Source: Stenopsyche tienmushanensis
Lineage: Eukaryota > Arthropoda > Insecta > Trichoptera > Stenopsychidae
NCBI GenBank assembly: GCA_008973525.1
Contig: WACJ01000184.1
Span: 620,001 to 684,000 of the forward strand
Length of the DNA: 64,000 nucleotides
Direction of reading: 5' to 3'
The notes beneath the pieces are model-generated. The model saw only the letters and a program-made list of their open reading frames with translations, was not told where the DNA came from and did not search any database. Positions 34,725 to 47,246 of the stretch are shown here, in pieces. Every line of letters begins with the position of its first letter. Positions within the stretch are counted from its first letter, which is position 1. Position numbers and translations under genes: made by a program.

Positions 34725-36065
34725 ATAATAATATTTCACAATAACTCTACAAAAAATAAAACGTTCTGTCATTGTGTCTGAACACAAACTGAGCTCAAAC
34801 ATAAAGTCTCAAAATTTTCGAATACTTTCGGGTCCCCCTAATATATTAGGTAGATCAAGATTTGTGTATTTATTATGTTCAATGTATTTACTTTATCTAT
34901 CTCAAAATGATTTTATTAAGAGCATCCCAATATTTTTTTATCTTGACCTACTACCCAAAAAAAAACCTTAGATATCTTCCGGGGTGATTCATATAAAATG
35001 AAAAAAATTGCACCACAAGTCAATATATTTTACATAACATTTATAACTTCTGATATGGCTGAGTTAATTTTTACCTATTGTGCTAAATAAATTATATTAT
35101 ATTTGCATACATTTCCGAACATTGTAAGAAGCACATAGTCCATTGACGATTTCAATAGTGGTTTTTTAAATGGAAGAACGGCGTTTTTTATACTTCCTTT
35201 TGTTCATAATCGATTTTACTGGAATCTTTTGAAGACTTAGGTTTTACTCTTCGTAATAGATTATCGGTAGAAATAGACGCAGCGAATTCATTCCTAATAA
35301 TCACCTATTCACTAATATAAGTTCTTCAGTTGTTGCATCAGACTGCAAAAAATGTTTGATTATATCAAACATTTCCTTTTATAAATATATGAACTGTAAT
35401 TCTTCTGAAATGTGAATCTTGCACTGATCATCAAGATAGCATCTACTTCAATGCCGAAGACCTTAATGCTCAATGTGCACTTTGCTTAGCTGTATTTTAA
35501 TAGTATGCAGCCGGTCATTAATTATGCTTCCTGTTACACAACTAATTTCATCAGCGATATACAGTTGAATTCGAATAGAAGAAATCATTTACACTGCAAA
35601 GTGTAATTTTCAACACATTTTCTATTTAATGTAGTGAAAAAAGGTATGCATTTCCCTATTGCTTGTTAACTGACGCGCTCAATTAAATACGATTTCTCTG
35701 CATGCTTTACAGATATTCGATTCTATAATGTTCACATGCTTTGTGTTGGAAAAGAATTCCATTGTAGCTTTGTAGCAGGAGAAACCATTTTAGGTACACA
35801 TTATTAAAAAAAAACTGCATCATGCTTTCATTGGCTTTCCAATTTTTGAGAGAAGCCATTGAGGATCAATACGAAGACTAGATTATTGTGGTAGCTCGTA
35901 GTTATTATGATTCATTGTGACAAACATTATGATGAACAATTTTGGATGCAATAACTTGATATCTTGTTCAATTTAATAATTATATGCACAATGCAGCAAA
36001 TTTTATCTACAAAACTGCATTATTCACAAGCTGTAGGACTTAAATCTAATAAATAAAAAATCATC
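34725..36065. other. Non-coding stretch
   Basis: No gene recognised. Some runs around 35320-35520 are less AT-rich, but all frames are interrupted. Confidence 0.4.
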
Positions 36066-36295
36066 TTTGTTTGTTCGTATGTAATGCGCTGCCTTATCGT
36101 TCATCAGATTGCAATAAAACTTCGTCCACTTATTGTTAAAGATTACGCGAGTAACATAGGCATAGTTTTATATACAAAAATAAAAATTTGTTTGTTCGTA
36201 ATTTATGCGCTACCATATCGTTCATTCGATTGCGAAAAATCTTTGTCAATTTATTGTTTCTACGTTTTCAAATAATATAGGTATAGTATAATAAC
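36066..36295 (+). repeat. Tandem dimer of a ~110-120-bp repeat, copy 2
   Basis: Units start at 36066 and 36187, both with TTTGTTTGTTCGTA. The same order of blocks as at 13080-13309 (inverse there). A third, truncated start (ATATATAAAAATCAATGTTT then GTAAGTTTGTTG) follows near 36308, as expected for an array. Confidence 0.7.
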
Positions 36296-38099
36296 CTTAC
36301 AGTAGATCTTATATATAAAAATCAATGTTTGTAAGTTTGTTGTATAATAAAACCAACAAAATAAAATAAGGTATCAGTATTTAACCTTGTAGTGCATCTT
36401 GCAATCCAATTTGTTCCAAATTTAAAAGGAAGGAGGAAAATTGAACAAAACAATACACCCATAAGTTTACATACGTCAATGTGATTTCTTTCCACAGGTC
36501 CTTCGTTTCAACATTTTTAACAAATCATCATAATAACAAATGACATCTTGACGTCCTACAAAGACATCCTTCAAACCATCTAAATATTTACTAATAATAA
36601 ATTAAATATTTCTTTCATCTATTTACACACAAAAACATACTAATTGATGGAAAAATATGCTAGTATTCGTTCACTTTTTTTTTTATCTAGAAAGTCGCCA
36701 TTTAGAATGCTTTTTTCAGAATTTCTTCTATATGTTCAATTTGTTGAAGACTGCCAAGATAATTTTCCTTATTTGCTTATTAGTAATTGAGTTAATATTT
36801 AATTTGATGCGTTTTTCCCCTTACGATAATCTTGCAACATACAATACATGTCCAAAATATTAATATCAATACATTTTTACTTATGTTGTATATCGAATGA
36901 AAGATATAATGAAAATATTATAAATTCCATACAGTATAATTTTATTTAGATGTATATTTAGAAAGACGCTTACCAGCTACTTTTTCTGTCCAAATATTTC
37001 AGCAGATTCCTAAATGTTTGCATAATTTTTCCCTCACCCTTATTATTTCTCCTAAAGTCTCACCCTTATTATTTCTAGATGACAGACTGAATATTGTGAA
37101 GGATCGTAAAAAAAACCCCTATCTGAACACGAATAATAATGAATCTGAACACGGGATACCGGGACCGAGATTTTCAATAGTTTAAGAAATTACATTGATA
37201 AATTTGATCAAAAAGTACTAAAAAGTCCATTTGCTTAATATAAAAAATAGCTTGAAGGCAAAAGAATTTTACTTTTTTAAGAAAAGATAAAAATAAAATA
37301 CCAAAATAGATAAATAAAACACTAACACTACGTGTAATAGTTTCATATCAAATTATACCTACATAAATTAATGAAACAGGTTTACATTTCATGTATGGTT
37401 GTTCTTCAATTTATTAAAAATTAAAAAACAGTACAAAATCAATAATTCGCATAAAAATGGACCCAGCATGTACCCAAACCTATTGAATTGTAAATTTATT
37501 TGACATTTAAACAAAAACCTAGCTAATAAAATATCATGGACTTACATTGAAGTTCACCCCTTTGATTTAATAAAATTTAATTGAAACGTGACAATAAAAG
37601 GGATCGTAATAATAATGTTTGAGGTGACAATTTGAATAAATAACAGTATTGTATTAAAATAAAAAGTACGGCATTGAAAATAAAGCGCTACGTGTGCCAC
37701 TAATCAAAGGATTAAGTATTATAAAAATATCATCTATTGTTTCAAATATTCATCATGAACAGATCAATGTTTCATGGAAACGTCTGCTTTTTTATTTGCA
37801 ATGTCATCTTTTCCCAACTACGCCTTGATAAATCTTTTTAACATAAGTCCTACGCTATGCAAAAGTTCTCTAGTTTATAAGCAAACCCAAAAATACACGT
37901 TTTTTATTCATCAAAACCTTAAATCTGGTTTTTGTACTCGGATTACATCATCGATGAGATAAATATAAGACACTGCTTGAAAATGGCTACTCGGAAAATT
38001 TATTATCTAGTCATGGGAACATAACTTTCTCTCTCAGTCTCGCGGTCGTTCAAATCACCATAACAGTTCATCCTAATGTAAAACCGGATATTAGGTATT
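36296..38099. other. AT-rich non-coding stretch
   Basis: No gene recognised. A 17-bp direct repeat TCACCCTTATTATTTCT occurs near 37032 and 37059. Confidence 0.45.
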
Positions 38100-38640
38100 C
38101 GCATTTCTAATGTATTATAATCAAGTTATCCATTTCCAACGCTCAGTTTCGATTTGAACAAGAAACGGAAAGGTCTATAACAGTGACGTGTGACCGACAA
38201 GCGAAAAAGTGACAGTGTAACAACATGTGCAGGTTACCATTGTTCACCTTCCTGCGAATAAAAGGCGATTTCAATCGACATTTAACAATCGTCACCTTGT
38301 AAACGAGTCGCAATATGTCGTTTGATGAATTCCAAGTGTGATAGATCCGAGGCTTTATGATTTGTCTATTTTTTTTGCAACCTGAGCATCACGACGACTG
38401 ATCTGACAGTTGCATGCATATTGCTATTGTGATTTAGATATGATCAGCGATTGATTTTTGAATAATTAATTTCTAGATTTTCCCCAAAAACCCTTCCTTC
38501 CTGAAATTCTCACTCACTCAACCGCCAGTGACTCACCGGCGAGTCGCCATGTTTCTTCACAGGACACACATTGGTGAATCTAAAAGTGTAATCATAATTT
38601 AATGGGACTTGTTGTTCCCATTTAAATAAATTCAACAGAG
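38100..38640 (+). promoter_or_regulatory. GC-elevated, possibly promoter or first-exon region
   Basis: Composition is clearly higher in GC than on either side. It contains a TCAGT initiator-like site (about 38143), a short ATG in very good context (GTCGCCATGTTTCTTCAC, ORF of 17 codons near 38550) and repeated CACTCACTCA / GACTCACCGG motifs. No continuing coding exon could be joined with confidence. It could be the 5' end of a plus-strand gene whose body lies outside or is unrecognised. Confidence 0.25.
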
Positions 38641-38724
38641 GTCATCAGGGCTGCCCATTACATGATCTTTGCTAAATAGCTAAATTTATGTCGTGTGAAA
38701 ATCCTGAACAAGAAATGCTCAAAA

Positions 38725-39790
38725 ACCTCGGTTATCCGGATCTAATTGGGGATGAAAGTAGTTCGGATAACAAAAATCCAGATCCAAAAAACTTTATTTT
38801 TCTAGATTTTTGCTTAAAGCTAGCCCTTTTTTTAAAAGCTGCCAAATCGCGAATACTCTTTATATTAGTTATAAGTTAATATAAGTTGTCCTGAATTACA
38901 GTCTTCTTGGTTCTCAAGCCATTTCATGACGAAATTTAAACGCTGAAAAGCTTCAGAATATTTAGGACAAATCTTGGTCTTCTCGATCTTGTTCTTCTGA
39001 GGCAGATATTTCTGAACTTCAGAACTTACTAATGGTCTTTTCAAAATTTTGCTCTATGAGATTTTCAAAGTTGACACATTTAAAGAATTCCAACTATCTG
39101 CTGCGGTGTAGCAATAATCTTTTAAATTTATTTTCTTATGGAAGCTGATAGCAATATTCGTCAAAGCATCTGATTTCCATATAAACGTTTGAATGTTATT
39201 ACACTCTGATCATGGTATTTGATGGAAGAAAAAAGCATCTGGGGTTAATTGATTTTTCAATGATAAGCTGCATTTGCACCATTATATTGACAGGTTCTTT
39301 GCTTTGTACCCAGGTGAAGTATTTTTACGTCTTGATACTAAAGATTTTTTGGGTAGTTTTTTCCAAATTAAACTGGTCTCATCAGCATTGTATATAAACC
39401 CTTCGTCGAATCTTTCCTTCTCCGCAAATAGCTTCAATGTGTCAATTAACTTATTTGCTGAAGGTATGTTATCAGAAAACTTTTCCTCATGAATATCAAG
39501 TTTCCTGATACCAGATCGTTCTTGGAATTTTTCAAGCTACCCCGAACTTGTTTTGAAGGTGGAATCTCCATTTAATTTTGTATTAAAAAATAATGCTTTT
39601 TCACACAATAATGGACCAGATATTGGCTGTCCAGTTGATCGTCTTTGTATGACCACCACATAAAAAAACACATAAAGATACATTCTTCTGTATTTTCTGA
39701 TTTTTCATAACTTTCCGCTCTGAGCTTCCATCTTCTGATATTAAACAATTAGTAAACTTCGTAATATGCACTCCATCACATAAATGAACA
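38725..39790 (-). pseudogene. Tigger/pogo (jerky-type) transposase relic, copy 2
   Basis: Closely similar to the relic at 23640-24566 and in the same orientation. On the minus strand ITKFTNCLISEDGSSERKVM, TNWTAN-like and the block around KFQERSGIRKLDIHEEKFSD are followed by the DDE blocks. This copy keeps more of the 3' part (KFRHEMAWEPRR, IKSIRDLAA in different frames) down to about 38800. Decayed terminal-like motifs CGGTTATCCGGATC and GTTCGGATAAC are near 38731 and 38760. Several stops and frame changes show it is dead. Confidence 0.8.
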
Positions 39791-39969
39791 ATAGTGGATA
39801 CAATTATCCACGTGCAAATCAACCAATTATACATTTTTTGCTTAAGATGGATTGCTAGAAAGGGTTTAGAATACAGTGAGAGACTTCTTGGAAGAGAGTG
39901 CAACCCACATGACGCTCATCTGACATTCTATTATTATATCTACATACCAAAAATTAATAGCGTCATTAC

Positions 39970-40024
39970 CCCTGCAGAATAGCCGTAGGTATAGTCGTAA
40001 TTATCCCCAGGTTAGGAAACGCTG
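39970..40024 (-). mobile_element. hAT-type terminal sequence, single end
   Basis: On the minus strand CAGCGTTTCCTAACCTGGGG starts at 40024, matching the CAGtGtTTCtCAACCTGGGG style of many hAT MITE ends. The adjacent plus-strand bases CTCTAAGA (40025-40032) would be the 8-bp target copy, but I found no partner end. Confidence 0.45.
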
Positions 40025-40032
40025 CTCTAAGA

Positions 40033-41455
40033 GCTATCTTTGAATAATCAATTTCATTAATAAGATTTCTTGATAATATAGTAATTCTTGGCATTGATAC
40101 GAAAGAGAAAGTAATTGAGTTCCGATCGTAATTTCCAGTTCAACAAAAAGTTCCTTGGCTTTTCATTGATATTGAGATAATTTCAAACCTGCCCATGATC
40201 TATCATTTGGAATGAAAATACCAATCAATTAATATTAATTTAATTCAAGCGTTAATGAGTATACAGACATTGATAAACTAAACCAGGCAAACGATAATCA
40301 AATTTTATAAAATCTCCTGCATACAAAAAGCATGCAAATGAAGTACATAACATACTTACTCAATAAAATAACCAGTACGTTAATATTCTGACGCTTAAGA
40401 TAGTGAATATAATTACATAACAATGACGCAATTAATCATCTATGTATTAAATGCTAATCCGCTTAAAAGTATTTTTGTCGTTGTTTTTATTAAAATTTGT
40501 GTCCATCCAAAATAATTTTAATATGTTGATAAGATGCTCAAAATAATGGAATTGCAAACTAAAGATTCATCCTGAATTAAGCCCATCTATTATCAAAGCT
40601 TGGACTAGATTGATATAAAATACAGATATAGGATTCAAGCTGAAATAGGGCTTAAAATACCTATCACTGTCTGTCGTTGGTGTGCTGTTAGTATTTTAAC
40701 ATTATTTAAATGAAATATATAAAGTAGTTCAATCAAAAATCTATTTTAAGCTATCAAAAGGCCACAGATCAAGAAGGATCAAGTAAATTGTATTATAATC
40801 AATGAATTTGCTAAAGGTGCATTTAAAACGATTATTTTTATGAATGCTAATAGTTCATGGATTTATTTGTGTATGCAAAATATAGTACATTATACTTTTT
40901 ATTGATATTTTTAAACGAATGATTAAGAAATTTAAAAATCATAAATTTCATAATTTTGATGAAATTTATCCACCCTTATATTCTTTGTCTTGTACATCAT
41001 TTTTTTACCAAAGGGGATATTAAATCGAAAATATAAACTGTTTTTTAATCCAAGCACACGAATTTTATTAGGGTATTATATTTAGCTACTATTTAGATTT
41101 TTTTCCATAAATGTAGTAGAAACATTTTAAGCCATTTTACTTTACAACTTAAAAAAATGCTCATTATAATCGCATGTATTCTGATAAACGAATTGTTTGT
41201 ATATACCTTTGTAATGAACTATTAATTGCATGCAAATAAAATATGTAGTATTTCTCGTATATTTACTTTCAAAACATGATCGATCATAAAGTAGTTTGAC
41301 TTTGGTTAAATTTAGTTATTGAATTATCCTTTAAAACTTCGAGTGCTCAATAAAAAGGTCATCACTGTAAATATAACTCAAGACTGTATATGGATGGACG
41401 TTCATTCAACAAAATATAACTTGTTGTTTTCATTTGTGAATTGGTGCCCAACAAA
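40033..41455. other. AT-rich non-coding stretch
   Basis: No coding frames or repeats recognised. Confidence 0.45.
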
Positions 41456-41498
41456 ATGAGTCCTGTCGATGCTATCGTTTCATATGTCTCTATTAAGG
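41456..41498 (+). other. Candidate first coding exon
   Basis: ATG in good context (ACAAAATGAGTCCT) opens MSPVDAIVSYVSIK and runs into a consensus donor AAGG|GTAAGT at 41499. No downstream exon could be joined. It may be a chance arrangement. Confidence 0.2.
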
Positions 41499-41506
41499 GT
41501 AAGTAC

Positions 41507-42899
41507 TCTTTGTTATCATTGTATATAATATAATAATAGTATCAAATAATCACGTTAAGTTCTACGGAATAAATGTGCACAATTTAGTTTATCACATGAC
41601 GTACAATATTATCTAAAATAGAACTCGGTTATAACGAGCTTTTATTCTTAGATCTGTTAGAAGATATCTAATCCGATTTAATTTGGAATATTGATATTAT
41701 TATTTTTTATGATATCGATACATAATTAGAACACACTTTAATATAAAGTGATTCTTCGTTGTGCGCTTAAATTAAGTTCTGTTTTAAATAAAATTGTATG
41801 TCTGTCTGTTTCGTTGTAATATTGGAATCGTGGAACTCTATCTGTATATCTTAGAATACAGCTTATTCTATTATTTAAAAACTTATATTTATGAATATGG
41901 ATTATATGTCAAAACGTTAGAAACGGTTTATTTATTTCTGTTATTAATAAACTAAGAAGAAATTCAATTATATTAACCCTATAGAAGCGAAAATCCTGAG
42001 ACAGAGACAAGTGTCTTGTTTGCCATCGATCATACACTCATGCATCGATGGCAAAGTCAATTGGATTTACATTAGAGCGTAGCATGTCTGCTCTCCGGTT
42101 CGAACAGGTTAACATATAATGCATCTTATTTTAACAGAAGCATTTATATTTTTCATAATTTTTCCCTGCCATAATTTTAATAGAAAGCTTGAAAAACAAT
42201 CGATTTTTAGTTTTGGTAAACGAATCGATAACGTAATAGACTGACTATAAATGATAGCCTCGTATTGCATCACAATGGCATGAATCGTATCAGAAATAAA
42301 AAAGCCTACTTTTAAAATCGCAAACACCGGCGGGTTTCTAACAATGGTCGATTATAATACATAATCAGTTTTGTATTCGTGTTGTGAATAAAATATGTAC
42401 AACTCGAGGGCAAATGTCGTCGGTAAAGGACGGATTTCAGACTTTCTCGTAAATGACCTGAATAATGGCCCAAATCGAATGCTAAACAGTAGTGGACAAC
42501 ATCAAATCATATTTTGCATGAAAACTCCATTCATATTTTTGTATGAATTTTTGATCATTGCTTCCAATAAATAACAAATAAATATATAAAATTGAACATA
42601 TGAGTATTTAAAACGTGATAGCAAATTAATCATATGACATTCTCAGAATGAAAATGCAGTAGAAATACATGTAAATATATTTTGAACACAAAAAGGCTAT
42701 CCGGTAAAAATAATCCGGTAAATACGCATTAAGACGACGAACTCGAAAGCAAAAACTTTCAAATATGTATACTAATTTTTATATACGGATATTATAGGCA
42801 CAAAGTTCTCTTCAAGCTATATTAATGATTATTTTACTCATACAACTGATCAACACATTCGGATTAATTCTTTTTTCTACATTTTATTAATTTCCGTAA
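41507..42899. other. AT-rich non-coding stretch
   Basis: Holds one inverted pair, TTTGCCATCGAT (42019-42030) and ATCGATGGCAAA (42044-42055), forming a 12-bp stem with a 13-base loop. Otherwise nothing recognised. Confidence 0.45.
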
Positions 42900-43520
42900 A
42901 GAGTCAACTACTGGCCAAATGTCGGGTGTTAGACTCCACGATGTCCACCCATAAAACCCCAAGGGGGGGAGCCAATTCTACGCCCGTGGGTGACGGTTGA
43001 GCCTCTGGGGTAATGATGTGGAGTAGAGGTACACGAAAGTAGCCTCGTTGTATTGCTCATCAAACGCAGCTGGGGTAGCCCAGCCAACATGAGTTGGGTG
43101 CGCACCCATAAAAGGGTGTGTGGAACAGCCGATTACAGAAGTTGGTGGAGTCTGTGTCAAAAGCATTACCACTATCCTCAATATCCTAGTGCAAACAGGG
43201 GGGAACGGCTCGAACTAATACGAGTACCATGGGGAAGAGGTAGCCCCTGCAGTCCGTCATCTATTGTGGCCCTCTTCAAACTGAGGTTAGACTCGGGGTG
43301 GCGATGAACCTGCGTTAGTAGTTCCCTTGAATTTGGATTATCCTTTGTCCTTCCTCCGCCAACGCACCTTCGAGTGCACGTAGTCTGAAGCTGGTCTTTC
43401 TGCGGAAACCTCGTCTCCTCTGGAAGGCGCGGAGCAAAAAAGGTGGGCACCTGGACGCTCCGCACGTAGCGTTTCAGGGAATCAGTGGAAGACACTCTCT
43501 ATGTGGCTAATCCGGGGAAA
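42900..43520. mobile_element. GC-rich insertion, unclassified (possible retroelement 5' region)
   Basis: About 620 bp of clearly GC-rich sequence in AT-rich surroundings with abrupt edges. Long open frames exist on both strands (43053-43307 plus, 43495-43178 minus) but they overlap each other, as expected from GC content alone, and match no family I know. Motifs such as CACCCATAAAAGGGTG (short palindrome, 43105) are present. A 5'-untranslated part of a non-LTR retrotransposon or another mobile insertion is the best guess. Confidence 0.3.
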
Positions 43521-43529
43521 CCCTGAATA

Positions 43530-44035
43530 GATCACACAGCAGCGCCGGCAATGGGATCATATTTAAAGACACTGCACTGCTCGTTAGTCGCTATCTGTCG
43601 TCTGTGTCTGTCCGTCGCAAACATCACAGAAACGCTACGCGCCTGCGCCGCACCACCTCTACTGTGTGTGTGTCCATGTGTAGCATAAAGCAACCAATAC
43701 ACTAGCAGCAAACCTATTTTATTATATATTACACAACAATAAAAGGAGTACATGAAACTAACGTTTCTTATAAGCTAAGAAGTTTCAATACTACCATGCG
43801 AGACTCACACTTTTCCCTGGAAAAATAATCAAAACTTGCATTTTTTACCTGCATGTATAATCATAATAAACCTGTATTTATTTCCGTTCTTCTATTGGGC
43901 CTGTGATATTGCTGGATGAATGAATGGGAATAGACGGGCTTCTCTAAATAACTATTTATTCCACACGAGAGAGATCTGGCTGCAGGAAGGACGACTTCCC
44001 GCAGCCAAGGCTAACCGACCACTCTTCCGACTCCC
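43530..44035 (-). mobile_element. LTR-like segments next to the GC-rich insertion
   Basis: Around 44035-43900 the minus strand reads GGTTAGCCTTGGCTGCGGGA, then GGCTGCAGGAAGG-type sequence, a CTCTCTCGTGTGG motif and AATAAATAG, an arrangement like the R-U5 part of an LTR with its poly(A) signal. Between 43745 and 43530 (minus) lies another GC-rich block. No matching second LTR or pol gene was found. Confidence 0.25.
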
Positions 44036-45362
44036 TAAAATATGCTTTCATTTTCGTTAAAGATTTGTCCATTCTCTTGTATTTTTAGTCAACACTAATA
44101 TTTTTTGACAATATATGTGTACATTAATTTTTATACCCCAGTCAACAAACATGATCGAAAAGCGACTTATGGTAATAAATATTCTCCAAATCATGAACAG
44201 GATGAATCCTTACTTTCGCATAGCCACTCACTGCTTCATATTAATGATGGATTTCATATTTAATCAAACACGTTTATTTGAACGATTAACGGTAAAATAC
44301 CCAGATATTATATATCAAAACTTTTGGGTTTTATAGCCAAATATAAAGCAATCGCATATTATGATTTTTGCTTTTCTTATTGAAAAAAAAAACATAATAT
44401 AATAAACTAAGATTTGGCTAAAATTGCATACTGTTGTTAATAGCTTAATAACTAAAATGTAAATATAATATAATATTCTTGAATTTAAGAAAATGCTTGC
44501 CATTTCAAAAAAACGTAACAAATGATGCGGATAGAAATTGCATTTGCATACATTTACGTCAATTGGATTTGATTTATTTAAGAAATGTTCTAATAAATAA
44601 TACTGAAAAATAACAAAAATATTTATTTTTTAAATACAAAAAATATTCATATTAAGTTATTCATTTATCTTTCTTATTCGTTTTTAATCACTGACATGCT
44701 ATTTTTCCAAGCAAATTGAAGCGTTTTATCACAGACCTACAACAGTAAGAATATTGGATCACTGGTACATATATTTTTATTAATTTAAAATGATTTATTA
44801 TATGAAATAGATTGAATTGCGTCGATAGTTTTGAAAAACGATATATATCATCATCGACCTTACCAACGGCGTCATATTATCACACTACAATCTGCAAGGC
44901 AATCCACATTATTTAAAAAAGAAATTTCGTGACCTCTACGAGATCACCTTCTTGGAAAGTGAATCGTCTTATTTTCATCATATGTCAAGATCGACGAACT
45001 TAGCCTTGTGCATCAAGTTGTTGTTCTGCACATCAGATGTTAAATGCCACGATTGATAAGGATGCACCTTTGATAACCCCGTTTTGCGCGATATAATTTT
45101 CTTTTTGCGTCTTTCTTTGCTCGATTTGAAGCAAATAATTGCATGCCGACTTCGAAAAAACGTTAAAATATATTGATGTCTCTTGTGTCATAATATTCGA
45201 GGCTTTTTAAGTATACCGACTAATTGGTCTGTCATTCAAGACACACAGCATAAAACCTGTTTTTCATACGTTGTTGGTCCATGATGATTTTACTCGCTTT
45301 CAATCCAAAGTACTTAAGATTTTTTGTTGAATGAAGATGTTGCATATGATTTCAGATTGACG
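44036..45362. other. Upstream side of the MAP10-like gene
   Basis: AT-rich, no coding frames of note. The last 450 bp are less AT-rich and probably include the promoter and 5' untranslated region of the gene at 45363, but no TATA box or initiator stands out. A stop codon in frame lies at 45315-45317. Confidence 0.4.
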
Positions 45363-46628
45363 ATGGAACATTTATTCTTGTTGGACGCCTTCGTAAAAAC
45401 TATTAATTTAAATACGAGCAGCACTAATTCGCTCGATTCCATCAAAAAATTATTGATCGATGTTGATTTTTGTCATTTAATATCAATCATTGTTGAGCAG
45501 AATAATTCTAATGATGATAATGATGCTAATGATGAATCTAATATTATGACATCGAAATCAAATTCTCAAATCAATCTCAATCATGAATTCAATAACGGAA
45601 TGAAAGTGAATTTTGATAGCGGCGTTTCAGCTCTGTTCTTCAGCAATATCGATTTATTCATGAAATACATTGGGCAATTTCCTTTAAGGTTGCTCCTATG
45701 GAATATCAATCATAAAAAAGAATATTTGGGAATGTCCGAATTGAATCTTAATGTTAAAGAGTTTGATTTTTTATTGAAAGATGAGCTAACAACTAATGTA
45801 TCAAAATACCTGCTGAAAGAGACCCTTCAGCTCAAAAATGAATCTACCGACGTCGACATCGGTAGCATATGCATATCATTAAAAGTCATTCCACTGGGAC
45901 CCAAAATTTTATCTCGCTTCCAAAATTTGAAAGCTCAACCCGGACATGCTTTTATCTTCCAAATGAGCAATCAAAAATCTAACAAATACACGTGCGATTC
46001 ATCCCGTAAACCATCCAGCATTCGATTGACAACACCCCCGAGGGGAAGCAGGACATCAACGCCAAGTCTAAATTCAATCAATGACAATTGTCGCATCTGC
46101 GAAGCTTGCAAAGAGTTCCATGTCTACAAACAACTGGGAATAGAAAACATCAAAGAACTGCTCCGAAACCTCAACAAGTCTGCCGATCCGTGCTCTGAAC
46201 CTTGCACCGTCTGCCCATTCTGCAAAAGATTTCTCGAAAATGTCGGCGGTCATCGAATCACGTCCGAAACGCCACAAAACATTACAACGTGCAAAAATTG
46301 CAACGATTGCAGCCGTAATGCAAGAACGGCGTCGTCTCCATACGGCAGAATTAACACGTCCAATCTTTCGAATATTTGTTTCCCGATGAAGAGTTCATAC
46401 CGCCCCAGTGCCGCATGCAGAGAAACAGTCATCGGCAATGGATGTATAGTGCTCTGCTCCCAATGCGGAGGTCTCAAACTGAAAAAAGAACCACCAAAGA
46501 AGATCAAAAATGATTTCAATTTTGAAAAAATATACGGAGGCTGCGGCAATAAAATAGGCAAGCCCCCCTCGAAAAAAAATCGCATTTCCGAGTGCCACAA
46601 TCGTGCTACGAGATCCACGAGGAAATAA
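45363..46628 (+). CDS. Intronless gene, protein with MAP10-N/DUF4497-like N-terminus and cysteine-pair tail
   Basis: The frame encodes 421 residues from the first in-frame ATG (ACGATGGAACATTTATTC); the frame is open 15 codons further up but without ATG. Residues 1-175 resemble the N-terminal domain of microtubule-associated protein 10 (DUF4497): a MEHLFLLDAFVKTINL start, a DVDFCHLISIIVE strand, an acidic asparagine/aspartate insert (about 48-61), then FDSGVSALFFSNIDLFMKYI and PLRLLLWNIN, a pattern of a C2-like sandwich. The rest has CxxC-type pairs: CRICEAC (243-249), CSEPCTVCPFC (277-287), CKNCNDC (310-316), CSQCGG (365-370), then a lysine/arginine-rich end. MAP10 proteins bind microtubules and the midbody; whether that holds here is inference. 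No signal peptide or membrane segment. The frame is intact and the codon use even, so it is likely functional. Confidence in a real gene is high, in the family moderate. Confidence 0.85.
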   Translation: MEHLFLLDAFVKTINLNTSSTNSLDSIKKLLIDVDFCHLISIIVEQNNSNDDNDANDESNIMTSKSNSQINLNHEFNNGMKVNFDSGVSALFFSNIDLFMKYIGQFPLRLLLWNINHKKEYLGMSELNLNVKEFDFLLKDELTTNVSKYLLKETLQLKNESTDVDIGSICISLKVIPLGPKILSRFQNLKAQPGHAFIFQMSNQKSNKYTCDSSRKPSSIRLTTPPRGSRTSTPSLNSINDNCRICEACKEFHVYKQLGIENIKELLRNLNKSADPCSEPCTVCPFCKRFLENVGGHRITSETPQNITTCKNCNDCSRNARTASSPYGRINTSNLSNICFPMKSSYRPSAACRETVIGNGCIVLCSQCGGLKLKKEPPKKIKNDFNFEKIYGGCGNKIGKPPSKKNRISECHNRATRSTRK

Positions 46629-46695
46629 AGAGTGAGTCCTTCCATAGTCCATCTAATCGAACTAACATACCGCAATACATATATTATAGTCATCG

Positions 46696-46701
46696 AATAA
46701 A
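46696..46701 (+). terminator. Candidate poly(A) signal AATAAA
   Basis: Canonical AATAAA 68 nt after the stop codon of the MAP10-like gene, at a typical distance. Confidence 0.5.
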
Positions 46702-47246
46702 TATTTCTAAATTTCAAACGGCTATTTTCTTGAAACTCATCGCAAAATATAAATTAAACACTTGATTTTATGACATTCTAATTTTCGTTTGTGTATGGCA
46801 AAAATTATGAGTGTCATTAATTTATAAATAATGTGACAAATTTTTTCCGATGTATACTCTTTTTCTATGTGCTTATTAAATTACATGCGAAATGTATAAT
46901 GTTATTTATAGTTTTGATTAAAATTTACTTTTAAATCGATCGAAATTTGCCGAATGTTAATCATTGCATATTTAGTTATTTCATAGATTTTATTCCTATA
47001 TTTGCTTAAATATTATGAAGTATTCCTAAAGGGATTGGAAGAAGAAAGATTTGAATACTAAGTTTATCCGGTAACAAATTCTCTATTAACTGTTAATCGA
47101 CATCAGCTAATTGTTTGACCGTTTTTGGGGATTAGTTGCATTTAGGCTGCTGCACTTTTAAGGCTTGTTTTGTGCTCTTTCGGTGATTATAATCATCAGG
47201 AATAAATCGTGATTTTTAAAGTTAAAATTTAACAACCCAATTTACA
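46702..47246. other. Intergenic, AT-rich
   Basis: Separates the gene from the mariner pair. It probably includes the 5' untranslated region and end of the outer mariner, which I could not delimit. Confidence 0.4.

Noticed and set aside
43178..43495. Minus-strand frame of 105 codons in the GC-rich insertion
   Set aside because: It overlaps long frames on the other strand and has arginine/serine-rich composition expected from GC content; no family resemblance.
45324..45362. Upstream in-frame TTG start for the MAP10-like gene
   Set aside because: Nuclear genes of animals normally start at ATG; the first in-frame ATG is at 45363, directly before the domain.
46250..46717. Minus-strand frame of 155 codons opposite the MAP10-like gene
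   Set aside because: It is the antisense shadow of the plus-strand gene, whose family resemblance and poly(A) signal decide the strand.
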